Below, in pieces: positions 10,009 to 21,658 of a stretch of DNA of 64,000 nucleotides. This DNA comes from Pollenia angustigena (taxonomy: Eukaryota; Arthropoda; Insecta; Diptera; Polleniidae): positions 233,119,803 through 233,183,802 of the forward strand of contig OV884059.1 of assembly GCA_930367215.1 (NCBI GenBank). Direction: 5' to 3'. The position numbers and the translations under genes were made by a program. How positions within the stretch are numbered: the first letter of the stretch is position 1; each line of letters starts with the position of its first letter. The notes under the pieces were generated by a model that saw only the letters and a program-made list of their open reading frames with translations, had not been told where the DNA came from and made no database searches.

Positions 10009-11872
10009 AACAAGTTAGAGTGCTATATTCGGCTGTGCCGAATCTTTGATACCCTCTACCGACAGTTCGAATGTTTAAGGAGTAATATCTGTATGATGTT
10101 ATTATTATCTTAAACTGTGACAATTTGTTATTAATTATGGTTTTAGGCGACTAAACTGTTTTCCGGTAGTAGGGTTTATATGGGGCCTAGGCTAAATTAT
10201 GGACCGATCTTCACGAAATTTCACAGTCTTTTTCCCAGTTCTATAAAACTTTGATGTACCAAATTTTGTTATGATAGCATTATTTTTTACGGATTTAGGC
10301 GTACTAAACTGTTTTCCGGGAGTAAGGTTTATATGGGGCCCAGGGTAAGTTATGGACCGATCTTCACGAAATAACACAATTTTATTTCTTGTCCAATAAA
10401 ACTTTAATGTACCAAATTTTGTTATGATAGCATTATTTTTTACGTTTTTAGGCGTACTAAGTTGTTTTCCGGGAGTAAAGTTTATATGGGGCCTATGGTA
10501 AATTATGAACCGATCTTCACGAAATTTCAAAGATTTATTTTTAGTTCTATAAAACTTTTATGTTCCAAATTTTGTTATGATAGCATTATTTTTTACGGAT
10601 TTAGGCGTACTAAACTGTTTTCCGGTAGTAGGGTTTATATGGGGCCTAGGGTAAATTATGGACCGATCATCACGAAATTGCACAGCGTCATTTCTAGTCT
10701 TTTAAAACTGTGACGTACCAATTTCTGTTATGTTAGCATTATTAATTATGGTTTTAGGTGTACTAAACTGTTTTCCGGGAGTAGGGTTTCTATGGGGCCT
10801 AGGGTAAATTGTGTACCGATCTTCACGAAATTTCACAGTATCATTTATAGGTTTATAAAACTGTGACGAGCCAAAATTTGTTATGATTGCATTATTTTTT
10901 ACGGTTTTAGGCGTACTAAACTGTTTTCCGGTAGTAGGGTTTATATGGGGCCTAGGGTAAATTATGGACCGATCATCACGAAATTGCACAGCATCATTTC
11001 TAGTCTTTTAAAACTGTGACGTACCAATTTCTGTTATGTTAGCATTATTAATTATGGTTTTAGGTGTACTAAACTGTTTTCCGGGAGTAGGGTTTCTATG
11101 GGGCCTAGGGTAAATTGTGCACCGATCTTCACGAAATTTCACAGTATCATTTATAGGTTTATAAAACTGTGACGAGCCAAAATTTGTTATGATTGCATTA
11201 TTTTTTACGGTTTTAGGCGTACTAAACTGTTTTCCGGTAGTAGGGTTTATATGGAGCCTAAGGTAATATACGGACCGATCGTCACGAAATTTCACAGCGA
11301 TATTTCTAGTCCTAAAAAGCTGTGACGTACCAAATTTTGTTACGCTAGCGTTATTTTTTACGGTTTTAGGCGTACTAAACGGTTTTCCGGGAGTATTGTT
11401 TATATGGGGCTTAGGGTAAATTATGGACGGATCATCACGAAATTTAACAGCGTGATTTCCAGTCAAATAAAACAAATTTTTGCAAAATCTTATCTCATTC
11501 CGTGCCTTGTTCCAGCATTTATGTTATTTTTTGTAACAAAATTATCAATTTTTTTAGGTGGTGGTTCCACATTTTGATTCATAGCTCTGGTCCTACTGAA
11601 CCGATTTTGCTGGATTTTAATCCCAAACTGCTAAGGATAACTACAAGCAATTTGGCACCAAGTTTGTTCATTTCTTTTGAGTTATTCGAAAGTGAGCATG
11701 TTATCAACAGACGGACAGACAGACGGACATGGCTAAATCGACTTAGAATTACTCAAGGACCCAGAATATATATACTTTATGGGTTCTGAGAAGAATAATA
11801 AAAAAGTTTCACACGGAATGACAAACTTAATATACCCCCTTCACAACTAATTGTGGTGGAGGGTATAAAAAT
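10009..11872 (+). repeat. DINE-1/INE-1-like element with central tandem repeats
   Basis: It begins AACAAGTTAGAGTGCTATA followed by a perfect hairpin ATTCGGC-TGT-GCCGAAT (10027-10043) and gataccctc. It ends ggtggagggtataaaa after a GTCY-like block (cagacggacagacagacgg near 11710) and cccagaatatatatactttatggg. This layout, a terminal hairpin, central tandem repeats, GTCY microsatellite and complementary taccctc/gagggta near the ends, resembles the Drosophila DINE-1/Helentron repeats. The orientation is arbitrary. A shorter copy is at 26134-27310. Confidence 0.65.
10130..11475. repeat. 153-bp central tandem repeat array, nine units
   Basis: The landmark ggcg(t)actaaactg(t/g)tttccgg recurs at 10146, 10298, 10451, 10604, 10757, 10910, 11063, 11216 and 11369: spacing 152 once and 153 thereafter. 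Units diverge by point changes, and alternate units (10757/11063 and 10910/11216) are nearly identical, so a 306-bp dimer has been duplicated. Because 153 is 51 codons, long frames stay open on both strands (for example 10192-10530 and 11008-11475 on minus). I treat these frames as by-products of unit length, not as genes. Confidence 0.9.
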
Positions 11873-11879
11873 TAAGTTT

Positions 11880-12640
11880 TAATTCAAAAATTTTTTTGTT
11901 TGAAAAACCAATACATGGATGGTTGGATGACATTTAGCATTGAAAATTCTTTTGAGCATATGGATACAGGGATTGTTCTTGACGATCCGCATTCTGGACG
12001 TCTATTTATAGTCCACTTTTTCGATCACTGCTGGCCGTATGCTACGAATGACACAAACAATGTTGTCCTTCAAGTCATCAATTGCTGCTGGTTTAACACC
12101 ATAAGCCAGTGACTTTACGTAGACCCTTAGGAAATAATTAAATCATACGACCTTGGATTGCATTTCTCAAAGTCAACCTATCGCCAATTTTTGATTTTAA
12201 TAAGTCGATTTTTGCGTTTGCCTTATGGCACGATCTTTACTGACCGTAACGGAAGCTCCATCAACTTGTTCTCAATTCTTTATTGCAATAAGTCAATGGT
12301 TGCGTTTTCCGTATGGCACGTCACGCCATCCGCTTGAACCACATCACGCTCGGATCAATGTCAGCCATATTTTCCAAAAAAAAAAACATTGATCATGATG
12401 AAGTAACGATCTTTATTCAACGTAACGTTTAAAGAAAAACCGTCTGATTTGTAAGTCGAATTAAACGGTGTATTATTCTGGATGTTAAAAGGAGTCTGAA
12501 TGGTCTGTTATAAATTGGTTTCACTAAATATTTTGCAATTTTGTAAATTTACAAGCCCGTCAAGCTAAAAATGATCTGTGCACAATAAAAATCACGAAGT
12601 CTTCCACTAATTGCGCGAATCGATGACTGATTTTCGAAGT
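11880..12640 (-). pseudogene. Dead IS630/Tc1/mariner-type transposase
   Basis: Read on the minus strand, the catalytic-domain remnants appear in order: VVQADGVTCHTENATIDLL (second acidic residue, from about 12350), then PRSYDL (third acidic region, about 12150), then YVKSLAYGVKPAAIDDLKDN (about 12120-12060) and a C-terminal RPAVIEKV segment. In this family the usual text is FQQDGATCHTA, RSCDLTPLD and a KPATI-type stretch. Several frameshifts and stops separate the blocks, and I could not see the first catalytic aspartate. Upstream sequence toward 12795 is only weakly similar to the N-terminal helix-turn-helix half. It belongs to the element at 9957-12795 and resembles the copy at 59773-60412. 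It cannot make an active enzyme. Confidence 0.7.
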
Positions 12641-12797
12641 AAATTTTGATAGTTTGGTAGCGTTGTCCAAGAGTTTATTTTTTTGATGATTTGCAGGAGT
12701 ATACTGATCACAAAAGTCAAAAAGTGAGTACAGGTTGACCGTTCGTTTGACAGCTAACCCTTTGCTAAGTTCTATCGGTCTTAAAAAACACCCTTTA

Positions 12798-13610
12798 AAT
12801 TAAGAAGTACTTACATTTTCTATTTTTTTTTTGTTGTTTGCATTCATCTTAATCTTTTTATTTTTTCTTAGATACTAGAATAAAAAGAAATTGTTTATTA
12901 AAAAACAATTCTGGTTTGTTTATAAAGCGTTTAGCTGAATTTATGGCAATTCAACTGGTAATTCTACTTCTTCATCTTTAAATAGATCAAAAGTTAATTT
13001 CACTTGCGCTTGTTGAATTTTGAATTTAATTACTTGGCAATTATTTAACATTTATTTTAGTATTTTTTTTTGCAAGTCCTAATGCATTTTAACCTTTTAT
13101 TTTATTATGTGAAAGTCGGATGTTATTAAAAAAAAAAAAAAATACCGTTTAGCTCAAACAGTATAAAACTTGCAATACTTTAAGATTATCTCTGATAACT
13201 CAATAACAACAAGCAGTTGTGGCTGGAACTTGATAAATAACTGTTAATAAATAAACAGAAGCCGTAAATGAATGCATTTCTGGAGGTATCCAAATTATGG
13301 CATTAAAATTAAAAAAAAAAAAAATTTCATGAAAACTTCAATCGATATCGTTTAGTTTGTTGTCCCAAAGTTATTTTTAGTTTTCAGAGCAAGACTTGCG
13401 TCCAAAACCGATTCACTGTCGGTTTAAAATTGGAAGGATCGTTAAAAGATCACTGCTACGCAGGGTTGCATTATTTAAACAAAGGAACCAGTAGCTATTA
13501 TTGACCCAGCAAACGAAGGTTTAATTTTTCAAGTATGTCTTTCTTTCTCCTTGAATAGCATATGTTATACCATATCGTCTTCTAACGTTTTTGGATGCTT
13601 TTTTTCTCAA
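12798..13610. other. AT-rich stretch, no gene seen
   Basis: No feature was recognised apart from A and T runs. A cagggttgcatta phrase near 13461 resembles a hAT terminus but has no partner nearby. Confidence 0.5.
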
Positions 13611-13614
13611 AAAA

Positions 13615-13738
13615 TTCAGCCTTATTACGGTTGTCGTTGTCGTCAACGTCTGTGTCGCTTTTTGTAATAGACTCAAGTAACACACAACCTGTCTTCGACA
13701 CAGTCGTTGACGACAACGACAACCGTAATAAGGCTGAA
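13615..13738. mobile_element. Hairpin MITE, TTCAGCCTTATTACGG termini
   Basis: The left arm TTCAGCCTTATTACGGTTG and its exact complement at the right end fold into a long stem that continues through gtcgttgtcgtcaacg. Total length is 124 bp. A sister element with the same termini and a different loop lies at 52638-52767. I could not fix the target duplication. Confidence 0.75.
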
Positions 13739-13756
13739 TATCAAATCTATCAAGGA

Positions 13757-14465
13757 ACAAGTAAGAAAGTACAGTCGGTCAAGCCCGACCGTATGATACC
13801 CTACACCACAGTATTTAAAAACACATCATGCTTATGTGTCCATATAAATATGGATTTATCTATGTTTATAAACTTCATAAAAATTGGTTTGAAAGTTTGT
13901 GAGAGGCAGAATTTGCCCCCTACCTCCCCTTGTGGTCCTATTTTTGAAAAACTGTATAGCTAATGTGTCCCTATAGATATGGATCTATCTATGTCTCAAA
14001 TTTCATTAAAATCGGTTTGAGAGGCAGAAATTGCCCCTATCTCCCTTTGTGGTCCTATTTTTAAAAAAATGCATACATTCTGTGTCCATATAGATATGGT
14101 TCTATCTATGTTTTAAATTTCGTTGAAATGGGTTTGATAGTTTCTGAGAGGAAGAAATTTCCCCCTATCTTCCCTCGTGGCCCTACGATTCGGCCCATTT
14201 TCAATAGGCTTGGTCCTTGTGCCAATAAGAACCTATGACCCAAATTTCATCAAATTATCTCCAAAATTGCGACCTGTACTTTGCGCACAAGGTTACATGG
14301 ACAGCCAGCCTGCCAGCCAGCCGGACGGACATCGTTAGTTCGACTCAGAAAGTGATTCTAAGACGATCGGTATACTTTAAGGTGGGTCTAGCACCAATAT
14401 TTTAAGGCGTTACGTACATCAGCACAAATGCATAATACCCTCTCCACTATTGTGGTGTGGGTATA
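13757..14465 (+). repeat. Second DINE-like repeat family, copy 1
   Basis: It opens AACAAGTAAGAAAGT, a short hairpin (GTCGG/CCGAC) and ataccctacaccacag, and closes ccactattgtggtgtgggtata. Internally a ~120-bp module (tgtgtcc.tatagatatgg.tctatctatg..aaatttcat.aaat.ggttt) is repeated about three times. The overall plan mirrors the element at 10009-11872 but the sequence differs. Other copies: 29275-29849 and 47062-47898. Confidence 0.7.
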
Positions 14466-14467
14466 AT

Positions 14468-17220
14468 GAACCATTACGTAGAGTTGCGGTTTGTTCCTAA
14501 TTTACGGCTAAAAAATATATTTTATTAGGGGCTGATTTTGTGATGTAGATAGAAAACGGCATTAAAAGTGAAAATAACATATGAAGCTCCGTCTACTAAT
14601 TAAAATATAGATACGTATTTGATCCTTACACTTGTTTAATAGAAGTGTGACCCAAAAATAAAAATTATGAGTATTAGCGATATTCCTGAATAAATTACTC
14701 CTCCATTGAAAATTGAAAAAAATCGACAATTACTGACGTATTCATAAAAAAATAAAATGGATTTCAAATGTATTTTAAGAAAAATTTGTATGAAAATTTT
14801 GCCTTAAAAGTTAAAACAGATTTCAAACTTATTTTATTTCTTATGAATACGGTAGTTAATATTCATATATAACCGCTGTAAAAATATCGTGCAATTCGGT
14901 CTAATTTTTGGCAATAAAACGGTTAGTTTAATAATTCTTTTTCATATGCCTTTAATGTAAATTTAAAAATGGTTTTGCTTTTACTGAAAATTTTTAAACT
15001 TTGAGTTAATAAAATATTGTTGGACAAGTGCGATGTGACAAAAATTAATGTGCGGTTTTCACAACACAAGCGTTTGATTGTGTAGCAAAAATTTATATAC
15101 ATAAATGTGCGTACGAAGCATTTGTTTACAATCACAATGACAAACGCTATGCGTTACTGTTCGTCGCACAGTTAAAATAGTGTTGCAGAAATACACTCCA
15201 TACAGTATTTGTTTCTTTCAAAACCTTTTAATACAGTTAATAATTTTTGCCTATTTTCCTTGTATTTGAAAACTATCTCGTGCCGTATTCAAAAGTTTGT
15301 AATGTTTACTTGTGTGTCGGTAGTATGTGCCGTACTTATACACAGAATTGTTTTTACAAAAAAAAAATTGTTGCTGCAATATTTTTAAAGAAAAATCACA
15401 TTAAAAAAAAGAAAAAAAAAATGTGTGTATTTTTTATTCCCACTTTCATTGCTGCGTGTAGTTTTCATTCCCTGGTTCATTTTCGAGAGTATTTTTTATA
15501 CCCGTTTCTGATTGGATGCCCACTATAGCCATGAAGCATTTTTTTCTTACTTCTGCACGTTCCCACAGTATTTGTCTGTGATAGCGTCACTACTGTATAG
15601 AGTTGGAAAAAATTTCAATGATTTGAATGTGTGTTTAAATGGAATTGTGAAGGGCTCTACCTAAACCCCTAAATCATCTGATTAAATTTTAACCCTAAAC
15701 CAACAAGGAAGAATACATTTGTCATGTTTACAAAACAATCAAAACTTCTCTTAAAAAAATATGTTTATTTATATCTTAAACCCATCACATTCAAGTTTTC
15801 CTGATTCAGTATGAATTTAGTTGGTGGTAAGTTTTTAATAAAGAGGTCATTGTTTCTCGCAACGCAATTCAGTATCTCTGCTTATGGCATAAGGGCTTAA
15901 ACATTTTAAGCTAAAATAACATTTTCAGAGAAAAGTAATAGCTAATGAACCAATATTTATGTATATTCCCAGAAATACGATTTTAATAAGTATTTTAGAA
16001 TAAATACCTATATTTTTTTAAATATCTTAAATTTATTTTTATCTTTAAGCAGAAATAATAAAAGCAGCCGTTGGTTGTTCTCATTGTGCTTCGTATACGA
16101 GTTAACAAAATTATTTTGATAAGAAATTTTTTAAATTTAATGAGATGATGTTTTTTTTAGTTGTGATCACTTTAATTAAAGATTTCTTTAAATTAAGTGA
16201 TCATTTTTAAAAACGGAAATTTCCGCTAATTAATTTTTTAAATAATTGCGTGATTTTTTGTTAAAAATTGATAGCAAAATAAACATGTTTAGCGATAAAC
16301 GAACTTTCAATAGTTCGATATTGAAAAAAAAATACTAGAGTATTTAACAAACAACACAAAACATAAACGATTTTAATTTGAGATTTTTTCTTTCTTAGTT
16401 ATTTTTTTTTTTGTAAAACTTTTTTCATTTGCTAAATATTTTTCTATTTTCTAGTTGAACGTATTTTTTTCTTGCATCACTTTACTCGTCTATCAGGCAT
16501 TTACTTCACATAAAATCACGATTTTGCACAAAATTTTTTTACAAACAACAACAAAAAAAAAAAAACAATGAGTGATTTTAAAGAATTTCTCAAATTAAGG
16601 CCAATTTGGTAAAATAAACACACACACAAACACTTTTAGGCTCTCAAATGCCAGTTAGTCGAATTTTATTTATTTCAATCATTTTTTTCTAACTAAAAAA
16701 AAACTTCAAAAATTAAGTAACACGTTGAAAAAAGAGTAAATTAAGTTAAAAATTTTACAATTTCATTTTAATTTTATTGAATTTTTGGTTAAATTTTTGT
16801 TGATTTTTTAGCCAGAAAATTTAATTCACAAAAACACTTGTTTTGTTTACTCGTCTGATTATTTTTGCACGAATATTTGCCCAAGCGATTATTTAAAGAC
16901 GAGCTATTCATTCTTTCAAGAGCTTTCAACTTTTATTTAACGTTTTCTTGGTGTGGCAAATAAATTCACGATTTTATAAAAAATATTTATTTTAAAATGT
17001 TTGTATTATATAAAACTTTATCTTAATTCTTCATTACATTTTCTTTAAATTTATTGTTTAATTTTATTAAATTATTTAAAAAAAAATCGCTCGTTTTTCA
17101 TTTTTACGTTTTTTTTTCTTTTTTTTCTCAAAATAATAAAAAAAATACGTTCGTTACCGCAGCGTGTTTAAATTAAAACTAAATTTCAATGTTGCTCATG
17201 TTTAACCAACAAGTGAAAAA
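14468..17220. other. Long AT-rich stretch, no gene seen
   Basis: Homopolymer A/T runs and CA-rich words occur (acacacacacaaacac near 16620). No open frame has a recognisable domain, and no repeat family from the rest of the window is visible here. It may be unique intronic or intergenic sequence. Confidence 0.45.
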
Positions 17221-17240
17221 TCGTTATTTTTGCTTTATCG

Positions 17241-17292
17241 TTTAAAAGGTGGAAGAGAAGTAACAGTCAGTAAGAGAGTTTTTGTAGTAAAA
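17241..17292 (+). promoter_or_regulatory. Weak candidate core promoter
   Basis: A TATA-like TTTAAAAG (17241-17248) lies 28 bp upstream of an insect-type initiator TCAGT (17267-17271, A at 17269). The ATG at 17293 would follow after a leader of 24 bases. Motifs this short arise by chance often in AT-rich DNA, so the case rests only on the spacing and on the hydrophobic peptide that follows. Confidence 0.2.
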
Positions 17293-17379
17293 ATGCACGT
17301 TAAAATTGTTGTGTTTTTCTTGTTGGTGGCAATAAAAAAAACTCACAAAGCTTCACACACAAACACCATAAAGAAATGA
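17293..17379 (+). CDS. Possible 28-residue secreted-like peptide
   Basis: The frame starts MHVKIVVFFLLVAIKK and stops after 28 codons. The N-terminus has the charge pattern and hydrophobic run of a signal peptide, followed by a basic tail with no obvious cleavage product. It could be a short peptide, the start of a first exon whose donor I cannot place, or chance. There is no supporting neighbour gene. Confidence is low. Confidence 0.15.
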   Translation: MHVKIVVFFLLVAIKKTHKASHTNTIKK

Positions 17380-17639
17380 ATCAACGAAATAGATAAAATA
17401 GAAAAAAGGTGTTTTGCATCGTCTACAGTGTGACCAGATCTTTAAATTTTTTCTTTGGAACCAAATTAGGCGATTAGAAGATTATAAAAAATACTATAAA
17501 TAATATCAAAAAATTTCAAAAATAATGCTATAATTTGTTCAAAGTTTTTGTTATACATACATTTTTATCAGATCAATGTAATCTATAGTTTTGAAAACAA
17601 AACAAAATAAATAAGAGTATGGTAGGCTTCGTGACAACT

Positions 17640-18480
17640 GCACTTGGGGGTTCTAGGGATCTTGATGACCGTAGAATTGATAAGGGGTAACATTGCTGGG
17701 TGCACGGAGGTCACTATGTATGTTGACAGCCAAGTGTTTTAAGGCCGTGATGGGTTGTTTTGTGAATTACAGGCTACTGGAGGAGTGTAGGAGAGCTCTA
17801 AGCAAAATTTAATGGGAGAACGTAGTGAGGCTATGCTGGGTACCGGGTCACTACAACATCAACGGTAATGAAATTACCGATGAGTTTGCGAGAATGGGCT
17901 CGGAAATGGAGGATCCTGACTGTGTGGAGGCAGTCAGACCTGCAATATGCTTTTATTTGGGGAAGATTAGGGAATGGGTTATAAACTAATCGGGCCTGGT
18001 GGAGCTAGTTTTGGGTTAAAAGGTATTGTCATGGGCCACTGCATGATAGGCAGGATGGCGGTGGTAATGGTATCTGATTCGTTAGATTTATGTAGGCTGA
18101 GCGAGGACACAGAGGAGGTTGACCACATTCTGTGTCACTGTCCTAAGATACAGAACAGCAGCCTGAGATCGCTGGGTAGTAGGTTCATAGGCGAATCGGG
18201 AGATGTCTCAAGCTGTCGGCTCGAGAAGGGGACGGGGGTTGTAATTGGCATCACCTAACTGTAAAACAAGCGCCTGGGTACTGGGAATGTGTAGGACTAT
18301 TCTGTTAAGAAGGGTTGTTTTTCTTTTGTCCGATATAATTGTGCACTATTTCTTGAGCTTTTGCTCTTTATTTTCTTCTTTCTTTTCTTCTTAGTCTTCT
18401 TTTATTATCTTAGGCGTCACAATAGGGTGAGTGTTAATAGATTGACTTCGCACCAGCCTTTCTACCTACCCTAAGTGGTA
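17640..18480 (+). pseudogene. LINE 3' remnant: RNase H and C-terminal region
   Basis: Decayed fragments of a non-LTR retrotransposon polyprotein. A stretch near 17845-17900 reads WVPGHYNINGNEITDEFAR, the end of an RNase H domain. Near 18030-18160 the C-terminal segment GHCMIGRM...DHILCHCPK carries the Cys/His cluster typical of I/Loa/R1-like LINE tails. The frames are broken by stops and shifts and the 5' part is absent. The sequence from 18260 to about 18480 may be its 3' UTR. The family assignment within RNase-H-bearing LINEs is uncertain. Confidence 0.65.
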
Positions 18481-18557
18481 ATTCAGATATTATTAAGTTG
18501 TCCGATTTTAATATTACTTTTGTAAAAGTCAGACACAAAATCAGTGTCTGAATTTAA

Positions 18558-18720
18558 ATGAAAGAATTTGAATAATTGGGTAGCATTATTACAGCGAACG
18601 GTGGAAATGTAAAGATGTTGAAAGCCTTATTAGCAATGCACTTGGTGCGTATACGCAGCTGCATTGGATATGGAAAGCTGCTGCCTACAGCGTGTGTTCT
18701 CTCAATGCTTCATTTTAAAT
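18558..18720 (+). pseudogene. LINE reverse transcriptase fragment
   Basis: Nearly identical to 22476-22660. It covers the thumb region (GSIITANGG, then a stretch ending in AYTQLHWIWKAAAYS in one frame), but lacks a short stretch (ctagaaaaaaataagc..) present in the other copy and has single-base frameshifts. It is a small detached piece of the LINE at 21808-23165. Confidence 0.65.
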
Positions 18721-18779
18721 TAGACAAATTTGATTTAAAAAACCTGTTGTGTAGAGCAGGCTTTAGGTAGAACATTTTC

Positions 18780-19490
18780 CGTGTTGATGTAAATCAAGTG
18801 ACGAAGTTCGTCCTGCGACGATACTCTCTTTCTGCTGTTGTTATCCAACAAAGTTCTATTCAAAATGATGATTCAATTTGCGCTGGCTTTTAAGCAAAGC
18901 TTTTGTACATGATGAATGCAGTCATATGCCAGAGAAGCATCATTTGCTTTGATAGACGAATTGTATTCCGAGCAAAGTGGAATAAGGCCTTAATAACACT
19001 GTGCTAGTTGAAAAAACAGATGAGCCGGGCACCGTTTTAACCTGATTCGGGTAGATATGCTGAATACAGTGAGGGTTACCGTTTTTTTTTAGGTTAGCTC
19101 GAGTTTTCGAGATATACCGTTATTTCAAAAATGGAGGAGGTTGCACAACATATATTCGCGTAACTCAATAACGATTTAGTTTATTGAAATTACTAAAAAA
19201 AACCGAAATTCCGAAATAAAGTCACCTTTAAGCAAAGTCTAATATGCGCAGTCATTTTGGATATATAATTTTTTTTGGCAAAAATATAAAAAATTTTATT
19301 GCAACATTTCGAAATTTTTGTTTGTTAAAAATTCATAAAAAAAATGGAAAATGCAGCAATGCTTCTACTTTTTTCAGGACAGTTCAATAGATTCAGCGTA
19401 CCCGAATAAAATGTTAAAACGCCAGGTGCCTCGCTTGTCTCAAAAAAGTGTCAAATTCTAGCACAGTCTTATAAATAATTGTAAACACAT
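18780..19490. other. No gene seen
   Basis: A moderately less AT-rich patch near 18780-19060 shows no recognisable domain. It may be LINE or other repeat debris. Confidence 0.4.
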
Positions 19491-19493
19491 TTA

Positions 19494-19657
19494 TGGTGTT
19501 TTCTTTTCTACAAAAAAATGTGACATTTTATTAAAAAAATGCAATTTGGTGTCTGTTTCATACAAATTTTTCTCCCGAAATTTTTAAAAAACAGACACCA
19601 AATTGCATTTTTTTTAAATAAAATGTCACATTTTTTTTTGTAGAAAAGAAAACACCA
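19494..19657. mobile_element. Long-stem hairpin MITE, TTA duplication
   Basis: The left arm begins TGGTGTTTTCTTTTCTAC and the right arm is its complement. The stem continues for about 68 bp through atgtgacattttatt and aatgcaatttggtgtctgttt with few mismatches, leaving a loop of about 30 bp. TTA flanks at 19491-19493 and 19658-19660. Harbinger-like by duplication. Confidence 0.8.
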
Positions 19658-19660
19658 TTA

Positions 19661-21190
19661 GTTTAATATACCACATTACAAATTTATCTCTTAATAGATG
19701 GCATGACTTACTTGCCTTAAATCACAGTTATTTTATTATTAGATGGCGAATAATGAGAGTAAAGTGGTGGTTTAAAAGTGTTTGTTGATCGTTTAATATA
19801 AAAATTATATCCCTTTAAGAGAATTTAAGAGAATTAAAAGTTAAAATTTATTTAAAGAGCATGTGGTTGAGAATCAATTACTTTAATGTCTTTTTAAATG
19901 TTAGAACAAAATTTTTGTTTTAGGTTTATAAATAGTTCTTACCAAGTCACGTTTTGTTTCTTTTTTTAATATAACTGATATACCCTACATGCAGTATAGT
20001 TGGTGTAAAAACATACCTGAAAACAAAAGAAGAAAAATAATCATTAATATCCATAAATATTTATAGTATGTCATTTTATATTAATAATTAGGTAAAACTT
20101 TTTTAATAAAATACAATATCGAACAATATCTTTTGATATTTTATGAATAAAAATTAAGCCATCTCTGCAAATTGATATATGTAAATAAAAAACATATACA
20201 TAAATCCATGTTGAAATCGAAATCGAGTGAAATTGATTGAGGTTTCCTGATATTTTTTTTTTTTTAATTACCAGTTTTCCTGATGTTAAGAGTGATGAAG
20301 ATAAGCTGTACTCATAGTATAAAGTTTATAAAACGGAATATTTTAAAGAACTTTAATAAAAACTAAATCGTTTTCTGAATCGTTTTTAGAGTTTTTTCGA
20401 TTTTGTATTCACCCGAGTTCGATTTCCAGTACTTGGCTGAGAATTTTTTAAAACCATAAACAATCTTTTGATTTAAATAAAAAAAAAAATATTTAAGAAC
20501 GTATTTAAAAATTATGGCAGGTATTTTTTTTCTAGAAATCTAAATAAAAAACCAAACTAAAGTAAACTAAACTAAATGAACCCCATTTTAAAGTAAATAA
20601 TAATGTGTTTTGGTTTCTTTTTGTAAATAATTTTTATTAAGAAAATAAATAAAAAAAAACAATAATTCTTAAAAAAAATTTGAAGTGGTTAAACAAGCAG
20701 CTGATTTTGCTGTCGAACCCACAAAATAAACTATGGTCACACTTGACAAATATTTGACGCCGCTCACTTAACCACTGTTTTCATTTAATATTTGTTAAGC
20801 TTTGCACAACTTTTTCTAGATAAAACAGCACTTTAAACAGTTAAGGAATGAAAAGGGTCTTTCATTCAGTCATTATTATTTTTAATTTAAATAAAACAAA
20901 ATGCAAGACATCATCGCAATTTTTTATGAGGTTAAAAGACCTGAATGCCATTATATTTAATATTTAACTTCGTGCAAATGTATGGCATGGCTTGCTATGT
21001 GCCGCTCATCCAAAATGTTTTGCACATACCTACTACGACTTAAGAAACCCCTACAAGAAAATGTGTAACGGGTTCACAACACCTCTACCTGAGACGATCA
21101 TGCCCTCAAATCGTTCGTGCAGAATGTTCGGCTTAAATTACATGTCGTTGTTTCCATATCATACAATTCAGGCCAAAAGAAATCGGAAAA
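19661..21190. other. AT-rich stretch, faint SINE-like trace
   Basis: No gene seen. Around 20408-20440 the text gagttcgatttcc..acttggctgag resembles the box B and following motif of the SINE-like sequences near 5080 and 56010. A weak short inverted repeat (agtggttaa / ttaaccact) spans 20683-20778. Confidence 0.4.
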
Positions 21191-21195
21191 CAATC

Positions 21196-21304
21196 CCCCT
21201 TATTGTGTTTGGAGTATTTAAAATACGCCTACGACTGTTTGGTAATAGATTAAAGGAAATAAGTTCACGTTCTCTTTAATCTATTACCAAACACAATAAG
21301 GGTG
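21196..21304. mobile_element. Hairpin MITE, internally deleted copy
   Basis: The arms ccccttattgtgtttgg and ccaaacacaataagggtg are inverted. The left arm also contains gtatttaaaatacgcctacgactgtttggtaatagattaaag, which matches the family member at 52285-52422, but the right arm lacks this part. Confidence 0.6.
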
Positions 21305-21658
21305 AATAACTTATAAACTTTCGCCATTGACGGTCGTTTTAAAAAATATGGACTGGCGTTATAGATACAAATTTGACCAGACCACAATTCACACAAAACA
21401 ATGAATTTTTCGGGGCGCATATTGTTTGGTATCGTTTTAAATTCAACAATTTTGCTTGTAAACATACCCATTCATCCAGACACGGGCTCATCGCTAAAGA
21501 TGATATTTCGAGGGTGGGCTTAAAATTGTTAAAAACTTTTAATTGTTTAATTTGCACGTGTCGTTTGCTAATATACTTCAGCCATTGCTTCTCTAAATAT
21601 GGAGTCCTAAAGAGTTTTCAACTGACTGGTTGCAGGGCATCAACGTAAAATAACCTAA

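Larger units (their letters stand above)
9957..12795 (-). mobile_element. Tc1/mariner-type element split by a DINE-like insertion
   Basis: Left terminus AAGGGTGTTTTTTTAAG and right terminus ending CTTAAAAAACACCCTT (diverged inside) are flanked by TA at 9955-9956 and 12796-12797. Transposase remnants read on the minus strand between about 12640 and 11880. A 1.86-kb DINE-like repeat sits between the left terminus and the transposase end. TA duplication and the DDE-type remnants agree on the IS630/Tc1/mariner superfamily. Confidence 0.7.

Noticed and set aside
10192..11475. Long minus-strand open frames across the tandem array, as a repeat protein
   Set aside because: The unit is 153 bp, so any frame open in one unit stays open in the next; frames are open on both strands, there is no known domain, and the sequence belongs to a non-coding DINE-like repeat.
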